A stretch of 64,000 bases of DNA, from assembly GCA_024291935.2 (NCBI GenBank), contig CM044315.1, positions 72,770,385 to 72,834,384 of the forward strand, read 5' to 3'. Origin of the DNA: Okapia johnstoni (Eukaryota > Chordata > Mammalia > Artiodactyla > Giraffidae). How positions within the stretch are numbered: the stretch's first letter is position 1; each line of letters opens with the position of its first letter. Shown here piece after piece: positions 22,266 through 33,822 of this stretch. The translations under genes and the position numbers were made by a program. The notes below the pieces were generated by a model. The model had not been told where the DNA came from. It saw only the letters and a list, made by a program, of their open reading frames with translations, and did no database searches.

Positions 22266-23893
22266 TGTTCAGTTGCTCAGTTGTGTCCGACTCTTTGTGA
22301 CCCCATGAACTGCTGAACGCCAGGCTTCCCCGTCCTTCACTATCTCCCAGAGTTTGCTCAAATTCATATCCATTGAATTGGTGATGCGATACAACCATCT
22401 TATCCTCTGTCCTCCCCTTCTCTTCCTGCCTTCAATCTTTTCCAGCATCTGGGTCTTTTCCAATGAATGGGCTCTTCACATCAGGTGGCCAAAGTATTGG
22501 AGCTTCAGCTTCAGCATTAGTCCTTCCAATGAATATTCAGGGTTCATCTCCTTTAGGAGTGACTAGTTTGATCTTCGTGCTGTCCAAGGGACTCTCAAGA
22601 GTCTTCTCAGGCACCACAATTCAAAGGCATCATTTCTTTGGTGTTCAGCCTTTTATACTGTCCAGCTCTTACATACATGACTCCTGGAAAAACAATCGCT
22701 TTGACTATATGGACCTCTGTAGGCAAAGTGATGCCTCTGCTTTTTAATATGCTGTCATTGCTTTTCTTCCAAGGAGCAAGCGTCTTTTAATTTCATGGCT
22801 GTAGTCACCGCCCACAGTGATTTTGGAGCCCAATAAAATAAAGTCATTCACTGTTTCTATTGTTTCTCCATCTATTTGCCATGAAGGAACCGAAATGCCA
22901 TGATGTTAGTTTTTTGAATGTTGAGTTTTAAGCCAGCTTTTTCACTCTCCTCTTCCACCTTCATCAAGAGGCTCTTTAGTTCCTCTTCACTTTCTGCCAT
23001 AAGGGTGGTGTCATCTGCATATCCGAGGTTATTGATATTTCTCCCCATAATCTTGATTTCAGCACGTGCTTCCTCCAGCCCAGCATTTCACATGATGTAT
23101 TCTGCATATAAGTTAAATAAGCAGGGTGACAATACACAGCCCCGATGTACTCCTTTCCCAATTTTGAACCAGTCCGTTGTTCCATGTCCGGTTCTAAGTG
23201 TTGCGTCTTGACCTGCATACATGTTTCTCCGGAGGCAGGTAAGCTGGTCTGGTATTCCCACTTCTTTAAGAATTTTCCACAGTTTGTTGTGATCCATACA
23301 GTCAAGGGCTTTAATGTAGTCAAGGAAGTAGCCAAGCAGAAGTAGATACTTTTCTGGAATTCTCTTGCTTTTTCTATGATCCAACGGATGTTGGCAATTT
23401 GATCTCTGGTTCCTCTGCCTTTTCTAAATCCAGCTTGAACATCTGGAAATTCTTAGTTCATATACTGCTGAAGCCTAGCTTGAAGGATTTTGAGCATTAC
23501 TTTGCTAGCATGTGAAATCAGTGCAACTGTGCAGTAGTTTGAGCATTCTTTGGCATTGCCCTTCTTTGGGATTGGAATGAAAACTGACCTTTTCCAGTCC
23601 TGTGGCCACTGCTGAGTTTTCCAGATTTGCTGACATATTGAGTGCAGCACTTTCACAGCATCATCTTTTAGGGTTTGACATAGCTCAGCTGGAATTCCAT
23701 CACCTCCACTAGCTTTGTTCATAGTGATGCTTCCTAAGGCCCACTGACTTCACACTCCAGGATGTCTGGCTCTAGGTGAGTGATCACACCTCATGGTTAT
23801 CCAGGTCATTAAGATCTTTTTTGTATAGTTCTTCTGTGTATTCTTGCCACCTTTTCTTAATATCTTCTGCTTCTGTTAGGTCCACACCATAGG
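22266..23893 (-). mobile_element. BovB LINE, RT to 3' end
   Basis: The reverse complement runs from the linker region (GGACCTAACAGAAGC) to the GAGCAACTGAAC-type tail. It shows the older-subgroup state GGAAGAGAAGGGG. The frame is broken into pieces at 23453-23722 (linker), 23088-23384 (RT fingers and palm; ends at TGA after EYIM), and 22269-22463 (C-terminus). Confidence 0.92.
23088..23384 (-). pseudogene. BovB RT fragment
   Basis: 98 residues with LGYFLDYIKALDCMDHNKLW (motif A region retaining Asp in FLDYIKALD) and GVHRGCVLSPCLFNLYAEYIM (motif B region). The motif C YADD box is lost to a frame change; the overlapping frame at 22976-23335 reads different residues. Confidence 0.85.
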
Positions 23894-23916
23894 TATGACA
23901 TATTATATTTCCAAAG

Positions 23917-24050
23917 ATGGGGAATTCCCTGGCAGTCCAATGTTAGGATTCCATGCTTTCACTACTGAGGGCCCCAGTTCAATCCCTGGACCAGGAACTA
24001 AGATCCTACAAGTCCCATAGTACAGCTCAAAAAACAAAAATTACCAAGAT
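23917..24050 (+). mobile_element. tRNA-Glu-derived SINE (ART2A/CHR-like)
   Basis: GGAATTCCCTGGCAGTCCAATG head, TTCAATCCCTGGACC B-box-like region, GGAACTAAGATCC and an A-rich tail. Confidence 0.8.
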
Positions 24051-24059
24051 GGCTGCTGC

Positions 24060-24680
24060 AGCAGCCATTCCATCCCACATAATCTTCTTTCAAGAACAGT
24101 AAAACCTATATCCCCTTCCTGTAAACATAGGCAAACCTTCATGACTACTTCAACTAACAGAGTAAAACAGGAGGGAGACAACTTCTAAACCTAGGTCATA
24201 AAATATAATAGATATGGCTGAGTCCCTTTGCTCTCCACCCAAAACTGTTATAGCATTGTTAACTGGCTATACTCCAATACAAAATTAAAAGTTTTAAAAA
24301 TTGCTATTCCTTTAAAGAAATCAGAACTGGAAAAAAAAAAATGTAATAGAGTTCCTGCCTGTTCTTCTTGGGACACTCAGTCTTTGAATCCAGTTATCCT
24401 GCCAGACAGACCACAGGGAAAAGCTACATGTAGGAGATTTGGCCCATGAACCTTCCCAAATGTGAATGAGCAAACCTCAAGATGACCCTAGCCCCAGCCA
24501 CTGTCTGACTACAATTTCATGAAGACCCTTAAAAGAGAACCACTTAGCTAGTCCAATCAATCCCTAGAATCACGAGAGAATTACATTATTGTGGTGAGTC
24601 ATTATGTTTTTGTGCAAATTATTATATAACAATAGATATAAGTAATAATAGGTTAGTAATCTGACACTCTTCAATCCAAT
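24060..24680 (+). mobile_element. MLT1-like MaLR LTR, degraded
   Basis: CAGCCCCAGCCACTG-type sequence at about 24490, then GTGGTGAGTCATTATGTTTT and ACAATAGATA near 24590-24640, resemble the 3' half of an ancient MaLR LTR. The 5' half is poorly preserved and includes a foreign piece at 24236-24300 resembling a ruminant L1 tail. Confidence 0.45.
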
Positions 24681-25119
24681 CTCATATGAAAAATCCACGA
24701 AAAAAGGGTAAGAACCATAAGAAGAACAGACAAAAAAGAAGACCCCTGATAGCAGCCTCTCCACTACTGGCTTATTTTTAGCTCTACTTCCAAATTTACA
24801 TATGCCACTCAATAAAAAAAGCCTTTGGGCTTCTCAGAGCAGTTTAGAAATTCTCTCCTTCATTACTCAAACAAGAAGGTAGGTGAGAGAGGGGGTGCTT
24901 ATCTCCTTCTCTAGAAGCTTACCAAAGTTTTCCTCCACAAGAGTTCTCGTAAATGCATTTTTTCATCTCTTTAACTTTCCAGTGTTATAGATTGGCACTC
25001 CTTATAGATTGGCACCCTGGGAATTCATCTACTTAGCCAGTTCCTTAATTAACCTATGCATCATAATCCACCTGGCCCACCAACTCTACAACTTCAGTGC
25101 CATTCTAGATTCTACCTCT

Positions 25120-26195
25120 CCTTCTCCCTCACCTTTACATCCACTCTAACACCAAGTATTGCCAATCCTGCCTTTTAAACCTCTCATATCTATCCACTGC
25201 TCTCCATTCCCAGGCCATATCCCACACCATCAACACCTTTCTGTTGCTCAGATTTCTCCAAGAAACCTAACTAATCTCCCTGGTCCCATTTTGTGTCTAT
25301 CTAGCCTATCCTCTACACAAATAAAAAACACAAATTTGATGATATTATTTTCATACTTAACATCATTCAATGGTATCCTGTTGCCCTCAGGATAAAGCCC
25401 ATACCTCTGTAACACAGCTTTGTTGATTTGGTTTCTGCTTACCTCTCTAGTATGAAACATTCTCTTTAGTCTCAAATCCTTACTCTATGCACTGATCATC
25501 CTGATCAACTGAACTTTAGATTCTCGATACTGCTCATCTCCATTTCTCAAAACACGCCTTCATACCGATACATGCTACAATATGGATGAACCTTGAAAAT
25601 CTTATGCTAAGTGAAAGAAACCAATCACAAAAGACCACATACTGTATGGTTCTGTTTATACGAAATGTCAAGAACAGGCAACCCTTTAGAGACAGAAAGT
25701 AGATTAGTAGTTGCCAGGGGCCAGGGAGAGGAAGGAATAGGGAGTGAATGTTAATGGGTATAGTGTTTCTTTTGGGGGTGATGAAAATGTTCTGGAATTA
25801 GGCAGTGGTGATGGTTGGAAAACTCTGTGAATATAACTGAAAACCACTGAATGTGAACTTGAATATAGAGAGAATTTTATGATATGTGAATTATATCTCA
25901 AAACTACTGAGGAAAAAAACAGGTCTTCACATATTATTATTTAGGCCTGGAATACTCTGCACCCACCACTATTACTCGACTAATTCTTGCTTATCCTCCT
26001 TTTCCTACCCATACCTTCCATGAAGCCCTTCTGATCTAGATCTAGGACAAGAGCTCCTTCTTTCCATATATCTTCATTTCCTCTATCACAGCACTTACAT
26101 GAATTATGAAGATTTTTTAACTGTTTATCTCCTCTTTCCAGGCTACTGAGGCTTTCCAGAAAAGAGACTGCTTCTGACTCACTGATCACTATATT

Positions 26196-26198
<3 letters not shown>
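25120..26198 (+). mobile_element. L2 LINE, interrupted by old L1
   Basis: CT-rich L2 sequence (AATGGTATCCTGTTGCCCTCAGGATAAAGCC at 25369, TTTGGTTTCTGCTTACCTCTCTAG at 25428) continues after the L1 piece at 25925 to the TG repeat. Divergent, non-coding. Confidence 0.7.
25545..25918 (+). mobile_element. Old L1 3' end nested in L2
   Basis: ACATGCTACAATATGGATGAACC at 25569 through TGAATTATATCTCAAAAC is the L1M 3' module, also seen at 9300-9640. Confidence 0.8.

Positions 26199-26246
<48 letters not shown>
26199..26246 (+). repeat. (GT)24 microsatellite
   Basis: 48 uninterrupted bases of GT, a likely polymorphic marker. It explains the spurious HTHTHT minus-strand frame. Confidence 0.97.
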
Positions 26247-26248
<2 letters not shown>

Positions 26249-26689
26249 ACAATGTTTGGCACAGAATAAGTGCTCACTAACTTACTAGTGATCCAAAGTA
26301 AATTAACCAAAAAGCAAACTTTTAAAGTACTCTTCCACCCACAAAGGATCCCAAGAGTTGTGTTAAGACTGCTAAGGCTCTAATGTAATTATCATTTTAA
26401 AGTTCACTAACGCCAACATAAAATTATTAGTTTGCATAATGAAGTTCAAACTTAAACTATGTTTTATCAGGGCTTTCTATCCTAGTCACAACTTCAAACA
26501 GCTTCTGTTAGTTTGATGACTCACCTTTAAAGAAAAAAGAAAAAGGTGTGATTCAAAGGTATCCATAAATACAGCAATGGAATATCTAGAAAACTGGGAC
26601 TGGAATTTCAAATCGATGATTACCAATAAGTAATAGACTTGCTTCTCTGATGTTTAATCAAATGAACATTTTTATGAGCATCAGTGGAG

Positions 26690-27150
26690 TTTGGTGAAAG
26701 AACACTAGTGCAGGACTCTGGCAAATCCAAGTCTGAATTCATGCTCTAGCATCTAACAACTGTTGTTGCTTTAAGCAAGTTACTTAAACTTTCTGAGTCT
26801 TAGTTTCTTTATACTTTGTATGAACACTAACCTTGCCAGGACAGTTTTAATAATGAAGAAAGTATTTATATAAAGTGCTTTCCTTAGGGCTTCCCTGGTG
26901 GCTCAGATGGTAAAGCGTCTTCCTGCAATGCAGGAGAGATGGGTTCGATCCCTGGGTAGGGAAGATCCCCTGGAGAAGGAAATGGCAACCCACTCCAGTA
27001 CTCTTGCCTGGAAAATTCCATAGACTGAGGAGCTTGGTAGGCTACAGTCCATGGGGTCACAAAGAGTCAGACACGACTGAGCAACTTCACTTTCACTTAG
27101 GTCTCATATGTTAAGTGTTCAATGAGTGGTTGCTATTACTATTCATCATC
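26690..27150 (+). mobile_element. MIR SINE split by Bov-tA
   Basis: MIR core TTTAAGCAAGTTACTTAAAC at 26772 and the 3' part on either side of the Bov-tA (TATAAAGTGCTTTCC; TTAAGTGTTCAATGAGTGG). Confidence 0.65.
26887..27098 (+). mobile_element. Bov-tA SINE
   Basis: GGGCTTCCCTGGTGGCTCAG head with A- and B-box-like sequences (GGTTCGATCCC), BovA body, GACACGACTGAGCAACTTC end. Well preserved. Confidence 0.93.
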
Positions 27151-28305
27151 AAAATGCAATTTGTGTGAAAGAATTACAACAGAAAACCAGAATGTGATCT
27201 GAACCATAAAGCCAACAATGGACTAGTCTGTTGATACAATTAGTAATCCATCAGAGCCACTGGTCTTGAGTGATCGATTCAAGTTTGAACAATGAAAAGA
27301 AACACAGGAACAAAAAGTAACCTGACTATTCGACTTTCTGAAGAGGCTAAGTATATTTGATCCTATAAAAACATGCTTTAAATACAAACAATCTCACTCA
27401 CAGTGGCAGAAAAAGGAATGAGATAATCTTTGAGAAGAGCTTTATTCCTACAAGATCAAGACCAAAGTACATTAAGAGAGGAAGATGTGGGAAGTTGACA
27501 TTATTGCTATATCACATTCACGCAGGGTTTCAATTTCCAGGGTATCAACCTGACATCTTTCACAAACATTGAATTCTCGGTCAAGAGCTATTAGGACCAG
27601 GTAGTTGCTTTCATCTAGTACACACTGGGGAAAAAAAAAAAAAAAAGCAGAGTTGAACAAACATTGGAACACATGATAACAGATGTATCAAATATACATA
27701 CCCACTGAAACCTCTAGAACAAAAAGTAATCTGAGATTGGCACTAAAACAAGTAACATGCATAATTCTCAAGTCTAGAGTAATAAGGACTCAAGACATAA
27801 AAACAAATTTGTGTATATGGGGTACATTATTCAGATATACAACATCCTTTAAGTAGCGAATAGATGGTCCATGACAGGAACCACTAATGAACACTACAGT
27901 AGTTCAAGTTCATATCTTTAATTTTTAAATAGGTGGTAGGTATCTATTGTATTACCTTTGTCAATAGAACTCTAGGATTGCCTGCCTCTCATCTCATACA
28001 CACACACAAATTTTTATTGCAAGATAAAAAGCCATATTCTGGGAAAACTAATCAATGTAACCAGTTTATTAATCTGGTGTGGGCTCCTGGACTAAACCAA
28101 CGAATTACAGACTCTCCTATGCTATTCCTAAGAGAAAACTGCAATACCTGCCTTTCTGTGAGATATGACAGTACCCTTATAAAATTCTCCTTTTCCTTAA
28201 ATAAGCTCTAATTGGTTGCTTTAACTTACAGCAAATATCTTAACAAATATATCTGCACAGAATGATATAAGTTGAGACAAATGACATCAAAACCAGAGTT
28301 TTGAA
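27151..28305. other. Intron-like sequence with a candidate exon
   Basis: Apart from the minus-strand candidate at 27430-27624, no feature is recognised. A 92-residue frame at 27933-28211 has no domain or splice support. Confidence 0.4.
27430..27624 (-). other. Candidate minus-strand exon or terminal exon
   Basis: A near-ideal acceptor (a long T tract then CCCCAG) precedes 27624. The frame then stays open for about 50 codons (CVLDESNYLVLIALD and on) to a stop at 27472, and AATAAA follows at 27446-27441. An internal donor-like TGTCAG|GTTGAT at about 27550 is also possible. So it could be a short leader exon or a small terminal exon. The peptide is not recognised, and the T tract could simply be an old poly-A scar. 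Confidence 0.25.
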
Positions 28306-28490
28306 ACTTCCCAGTGGTTAAGACTTCACCTCCCAATTAAGCAGGTACAGACTGATCCCTGGCCAGGGAGCTAAAATCCCACATGCCTCACAGTCAAAAC
28401 ATAAAACAGAAACAAGGTTGTAACAAATCCAATAAAGACTTTTTAAAATGGCCCACATCAAAAGAAAAAAATCTTTAAAAAATCAGAGTT
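28306..28490 (+). mobile_element. CHR-type artiodactyl SINE
   Basis: GAAACTTCCCAGTGGTTAAG head, CTGATCCCTGGCCAGGGAGC, then CAATAAAGACTTTTTAAAATGG tail region. Confidence 0.75.
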
Positions 28491-29263
28491 TCACCCTTAA
28501 TCACATACCTAAAATTTCAAAGATCAGACACTAGCTTAGAAATTCTATGAGCTACAGTAGATAATAAGAGATACATTCACTGGGGAAGGATCTTATTTTT
28601 TTAGATCACTTCAGGCAGAAGATTGATAGGGAGATATAATTTGTACAGCACAAATTGTATGTACCAAAAGTAATAACAAGAGTTTGTGTAAAGAACGGTT
28701 ATGACTCACCATTAATCTAGTCACTACAAGTTATATATTTCACGTACAAACTACCAACTATTGAAAATCTAGCCAAACAGGTAGGTTCATAAAATTTTTA
28801 CCCTAACATCTGCAGTAAAATGAGATCCTATGCTGTGCCTGTCTTGACAGCCTTGAAGGGGAGCAATTTAGAGCACTGTATCTTACTTTTAACAATGTCA
28901 AATTTAAGAAGAGCAAAACCTAATTGTATCAGCCGAAGCTTTGGATAACTGAGTTGGAGGAAACAAGCCCATGCTCAAATTACTTGTACTAAGAACACTA
29001 CAACATTATTTAGTAACAATCCAAAGAAAATCTCTAACTACAGATGACCTCCCAGTTTTATCTTTGTCCCCCTTTTCTTCTAAAGCCTTCAACTACGATC
29101 CCCACGTGAACAACTCTCCGATTTCTCTAACCCTCACCTCTCACTCAAATTCCAAGGCCACAGCTGCTTCACCTACCCGACATACAATCCTTCTGCATTT
29201 AGATATTTCACTATACCTCGAATTTCAAACAGTTAACCCTTCACATTCAAGAGGACTATTTTT

Positions 29264-29379
29264 ATCATTTTTTTTTGGTCTTGCCGTGTGGCATACAGGA
29301 TCTTAGTTCCCTGACCAGGGATCAAACCCTGCATTGGGAGCACGGAATCTTAACCGCTGGACTGCAAGGGAAGTCCCAG
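29264..29379 (-). mobile_element. tRNA-Glu-derived SINE
   Basis: The reverse complement has GGGACTTCCCTTGCAGTCCAG head and GATCCCTGGTCAGGGAAC-type region; T-rich (tail) at the low-coordinate end. Confidence 0.8.
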
Positions 29380-29637
29380 GAAAGCTATTTTCTCAAAGAT
29401 TTGTCTACTCTCAATGTCTCCCCTTTCACTTCACATGCATGCCCCACTCTTTTCCGGCTTCTTTCCCCATTGTAGCAACCCTCAATTATAGTAGATCACA
29501 TCCTCCTTCTTTATGAAACCATTCTTCCATGACTTATGTGACACTACAATTTTTTATTTTCTCCTACTTCTTTGACATCTCCCTCACACTTTCATCCCTG
29601 ACTCCTTCACCTTTACCCAATCTTAAATGTTGAAATG

Positions 29638-29850
29638 GGGCTTTCCCTTGGTGGCTCAGTGGTAAAGAATCCGTCTGCCAATGCAGGAGACGCAGGCTCG
29701 ATCTTTGGGTCAGGAAGATCCCCTGGAGAAGGAAATGGCAACCCACTCCAGTATTCTTGACTGGAAAATCCCAAGGACAGAGGAGCCCGGCAAGCTACAG
29801 TCCATGGGGCCACAAAAGAGTCGGACAAGACTTAGCGACTAAATAACAAC
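29638..29850 (+). mobile_element. Bov-tA SINE
   Basis: Full tRNA-like head and BovA body. The target duplication AAATGTTGAAAT / AAATGCTGAAAT at about 29624-29635 and 29852-29863 has one mismatch. Confidence 0.92.
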
Positions 29851-30369
29851 AAAATGCTGAAATCCCTCAAAGTTCTATACTTAGCCCTCTTCTTTCTTGA
29901 TTTATATTCTTTTCCAAGAGAATTCTACTACAGTTGCCTCAAACACTATCTGTTAACAAGTCCTAATTTCCTTTTCTTTATTTCAGACCTCTTTTCTGGG
30001 TTCTAAATCTATATATACAAGTGCCTATTTAAGTCTTTGTGTCTCATAGGCATCTCAAACTTAATATGCACATCTACTCTCATAATAATGCTGTTTCTTC
30101 TCTGTTCCCTATATCATCAATTATCCAGATGCTCAGGACATAGTCATTCTACATCTCTCCCTCTCCATGATGGTCATCAACATTCAATCATGTCCTAAAA
30201 TTGATAAAAATACACTTTCTCTGTCAACAACCACTACTTTGATCCAAGCCACTATTATATACCATATCTGGATTACAGAAATAATCACTTCAATGATCAT
30301 CTCACAGTACCTTTGTCATTTCCCCCAATCCATCCTTCACTCAGCAGCTAAAGTAATCTTTTAAAAAGG

Positions 30370-33300
30370 TCTAATTAGGGGCCAAAAAGGAAATCAAAAG
30401 AGAACTTTTAAAATATCTTTTAAAAATACCTTAAGACAAATGAAAATGGAAATACAATATGCCAAAATTAATGGGATGCAGAAAAAACATTTCAAAGAGG
30501 GAAGTTTATAACAATAACTGCCTACCTAAAACTAAGAAAAACCTCAAATAAACAACCTAACTTTACACTTTCCTAGGAAACTAGAAAAAGAAGAACAGAA
30601 ATAGCCCACAGTTAGTAAAAGGAAGGAAATAAGAAAGATTAAAGTGAAAATAAATGAAATAGACACTACAAGACAATAGAAAATATCAATGAAACTAAAG
30701 CCAGGTTTTTGAAAATATAAACTTTAAGCTAGACTCACCAAGAAAAAAAGTGGACTCAAATAAATCAAATCAGAAATGAAAGAGGACACATTACAACATA
30801 TCACAAAAATAAAAGAATCAAAAGAGCCTACTATAAACAATTATACACCAGCCAATTAAACAACCTAGAAAAAAATGAACATATTACTGAATCACACAAC
30901 TTTATGAGACTAAATCATGAAGAAATACAAAATCCAAATGGAGTGATTACTAGTAAGATTAAATTAGTAATAACAATACTCCCAACAACCAAGTCCAATG
31001 TCAGCCACATTTAAAGAAGAATTAATACCAATTAATCAATAATACCAATTAATACCAACCCTTCTCAAGCTCTTTGAAAAAACAGAAAAGGAGGGAATGT
31101 CTTTTACAAGGCCAGAATTACCCTGAGACCAAAACCAGACTGTACACCAGAAGAAAAGAAAATTACAGACAAACATCCCTGATAAACAGAGATGCAAAAA
31201 TCCTCAACAAAAATCAGCAAACCAATTCAATGATATATTAAAATAATTATACACTACAATTAAGTGGGATTTATTCCAGGGATGCAAGGATGGTTCAACA
31301 CCTGCAAATCAAGGTAATCTATACCACGCTAACAAAATGAAGAAAAAAATCATATGATCATCTCAATAGAGGCAGAAAACCATCTGACAAAATTCAATAC
31401 CTATTCATAATAAAAATAAATGGGAATAGAAGGAATGTACCTCAACATAATTAAAGGCCATACATAACAAGTGCAGAGCTAATATCATACTTAATGGTGA
31501 AAAACTGAGAGTTGTCCTTTAAGATCAGGAACAAGACAAATATGTTAACTTTCACCACTTTTATTCAGCATAGTATTGGAAAGCCTAGCCAGAACAATCA
31601 GGCAATAAAAAGAAATAAAAAGCATCAAAATTGGAAAGGAAAAAGTAAAACTGCCACTATTTGCAGATGACATTATATTATATACAGTATAGAAAATCCT
31701 AAAGACTTCACCAAAAAACTTAAATAAATAAATTCAGTAAAGTTGAAAAACACAAAATCAATATACAAAAATTTGTTGCATTTCTATACACTAATAAACT
31801 ATCAGAAAGAGAAATTAAGAACACAATTCCACTCACTATTGCATCAAAAAGATTAAAATACCTAGGGATAAATTTAACCAAGGAGGTGAAAGATTTGTAA
31901 CTGAGAACTCTAAGACACTGGTGAAAGAAGTTGAGGAAGACATAAACAAGCAGAAAGATATTCTGTGTTCATGGATTACAAGAATTAATATTGTTTAAAT
32001 TTACATACTACTCAAAGCATTCTACAGATCCAAAGCAATTCCGACCAAAATTCCAACAACATTTTTCACAGAAATAGAACAAATAATCCTAAAATCTGGA
32101 TGGAACCTCAAAAGATCTCAAATAGCCAAAGCAATTGTGATAAAGAATAACAAAGCTGGAGCCATCACACTCAAATTATATTACAAAGCTATAGTAATCA
32201 AAGCAGTATGGTATTGGCACAAAAACACACATAGGTCAATGGAACAGAAACAGTGCCCAGAAATAAATCCATATATATACAAATGCATGTTATGGTCAAT
32301 TAATATAACAAAGGATGCAAGAATATACAAGGATAATCTCTCTTATAAATAATATAGGGAAAGTTGGGCAGCTATGTGCAAAAGAATATAAATATTCTCC
32401 CAGTATATACTAAAATTAACTCAAAACGGATTAAAGACTTGAATAGTAAAACCTGAAATCAAAAACTTCCTACAAGAAAACATAAATAGTAATAGTAGAC
32501 TCCTTGACATTTGCCTAGATGATGACTTTTTGGATCTGACTCCAAAACAATGGAACAAAGGCAAAAATAAACAACTGGGACTAAATCAAATCACAAAGTT
32601 TCTGAACAGCAAAAGGAATCATCAAGAAAGTGAAAATGCTTGTAAATAAAGGAGAAAATACCTATACACCATATATCTAATAGGGGTTTAATATCCAAAA
32701 TAAATAAAGAATTCATACAACTCAATAGCAAAAACACAAAAATCTGATTTAAAAATGGACAGAGGTCTGAATAGACATTTTCCCAAAGATGACATATTTA
32801 CAGCCAACAAGTACATGGAAAGGTGCTTAATATGACAAATTATCAAAGAAATACAAATCAAAACCACAATGATAGCACCTCACACCTGTAAGAATGGCTA
32901 CTATCAAAAAGACAAGAGATAATAACTGTTGGCAAGGACTTGGAGAAAAGTGAACCCTGTGCACTGTTGGTGGTGACATAAATTGGTGCAGCCACCACAG
33001 AAAACAGTATGGAGGTTGCTCAAAAAATTAAAAATAGAACTATTGGGAAATAATCCAAGTGTCCGATGAATAAACAGATAAAATGTAGTATAGACAATGG
33101 CATATTATTCAGCCATAAAAAAAGAAATCTTGCCATTTACACCAATATGGATGGACCTTGAGAGCCTTTTGCTAAGTGAAATAAGTCAGAGAAAGATAAC
33201 ACTATATGATTGCACTTATATGCAGAATTTAAAAAAACAAAACATCAAACTCATAGCAAATTGGTGGTTGCCAGAGGTGAGGGGATGGAGAGTGGTGAAA

Positions 33301-33597
33301 TGGGTGAAGGGATCAAAAGGTACAAACTTCCAGTTATAAAATAAATGTCACGGGACATAATGTACACCGTAGTGACTATAGTTAATATTACTATATTGCA
33401 TATTTGAAAGTTCTTAAGACAGCAGATCTTAAAAGTACTTAATCAAAAGAAAAAAATTTTTTCAACTACATGTTAACTTGGCTTACTGTGGTGATCATTT
33501 CACACTACTACATACAAATATCCAATCATTATACTGTATACTGAAACTAATAAAATGTTATACATTGATTATACCTCAATTTAAAATTTAATCAAGT
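30370..33597 (+). mobile_element. Long old L1, ORF2 middle to 3' end
   Basis: Near-continuous 3.2-kb L1 in sense orientation. The reverse-transcriptase motif C appears as TTTGCAGATGACATT (FADDI) at about 31660. Stops are dense. The 3' end near 33590 lacks a clear poly-A. It is the longest single repeat in the window. Confidence 0.88.
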
Positions 33598-33599
33598 GA

Positions 33600-33822
33600 T
33601 TCTTCAACTTGAAATTCTTCAACTGTTTCTTGTTGCACTTACAATAATATCAAAACTTCTTACTCTGACTTTATAAGGTCTGAATAATTTAATCCTTCCC
33701 TAACTCTGCAGCTTATTCTTTTGCCAGATCCCCTTCCATTTACTTCTCTCCATCCACGAAGACATCCTTCTATTCTTAAAGAGTATTATGTCCTTTCCAC
33801 CTCTGCTTCTTTTTTGATGCTA
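33600..33822 (+). mobile_element. L2 fragment
   Basis: TCTGACTTTATAAGGTCTGAATAA and CAGATCCCCTTCCATTTACTT resemble the L2 3' region. Confidence 0.5.

Larger units (their letters stand above)
28960..30365 (+). mobile_element. L2 LINE, interrupted by two SINEs
   Basis: CT-rich L2 ORF2-3' type sequence on both sides of the SINEs, for example TAGGCATCTCAAACTTAATATGC at 30046 and CCAAGCCACTATTATATACC at 30244. All frames are short. Confidence 0.65.

Noticed and set aside
25980..26252. 90-residue frame starting with a His-Thr repeat
   Set aside because: The repeat is the translated GT microsatellite and the rest is L2.
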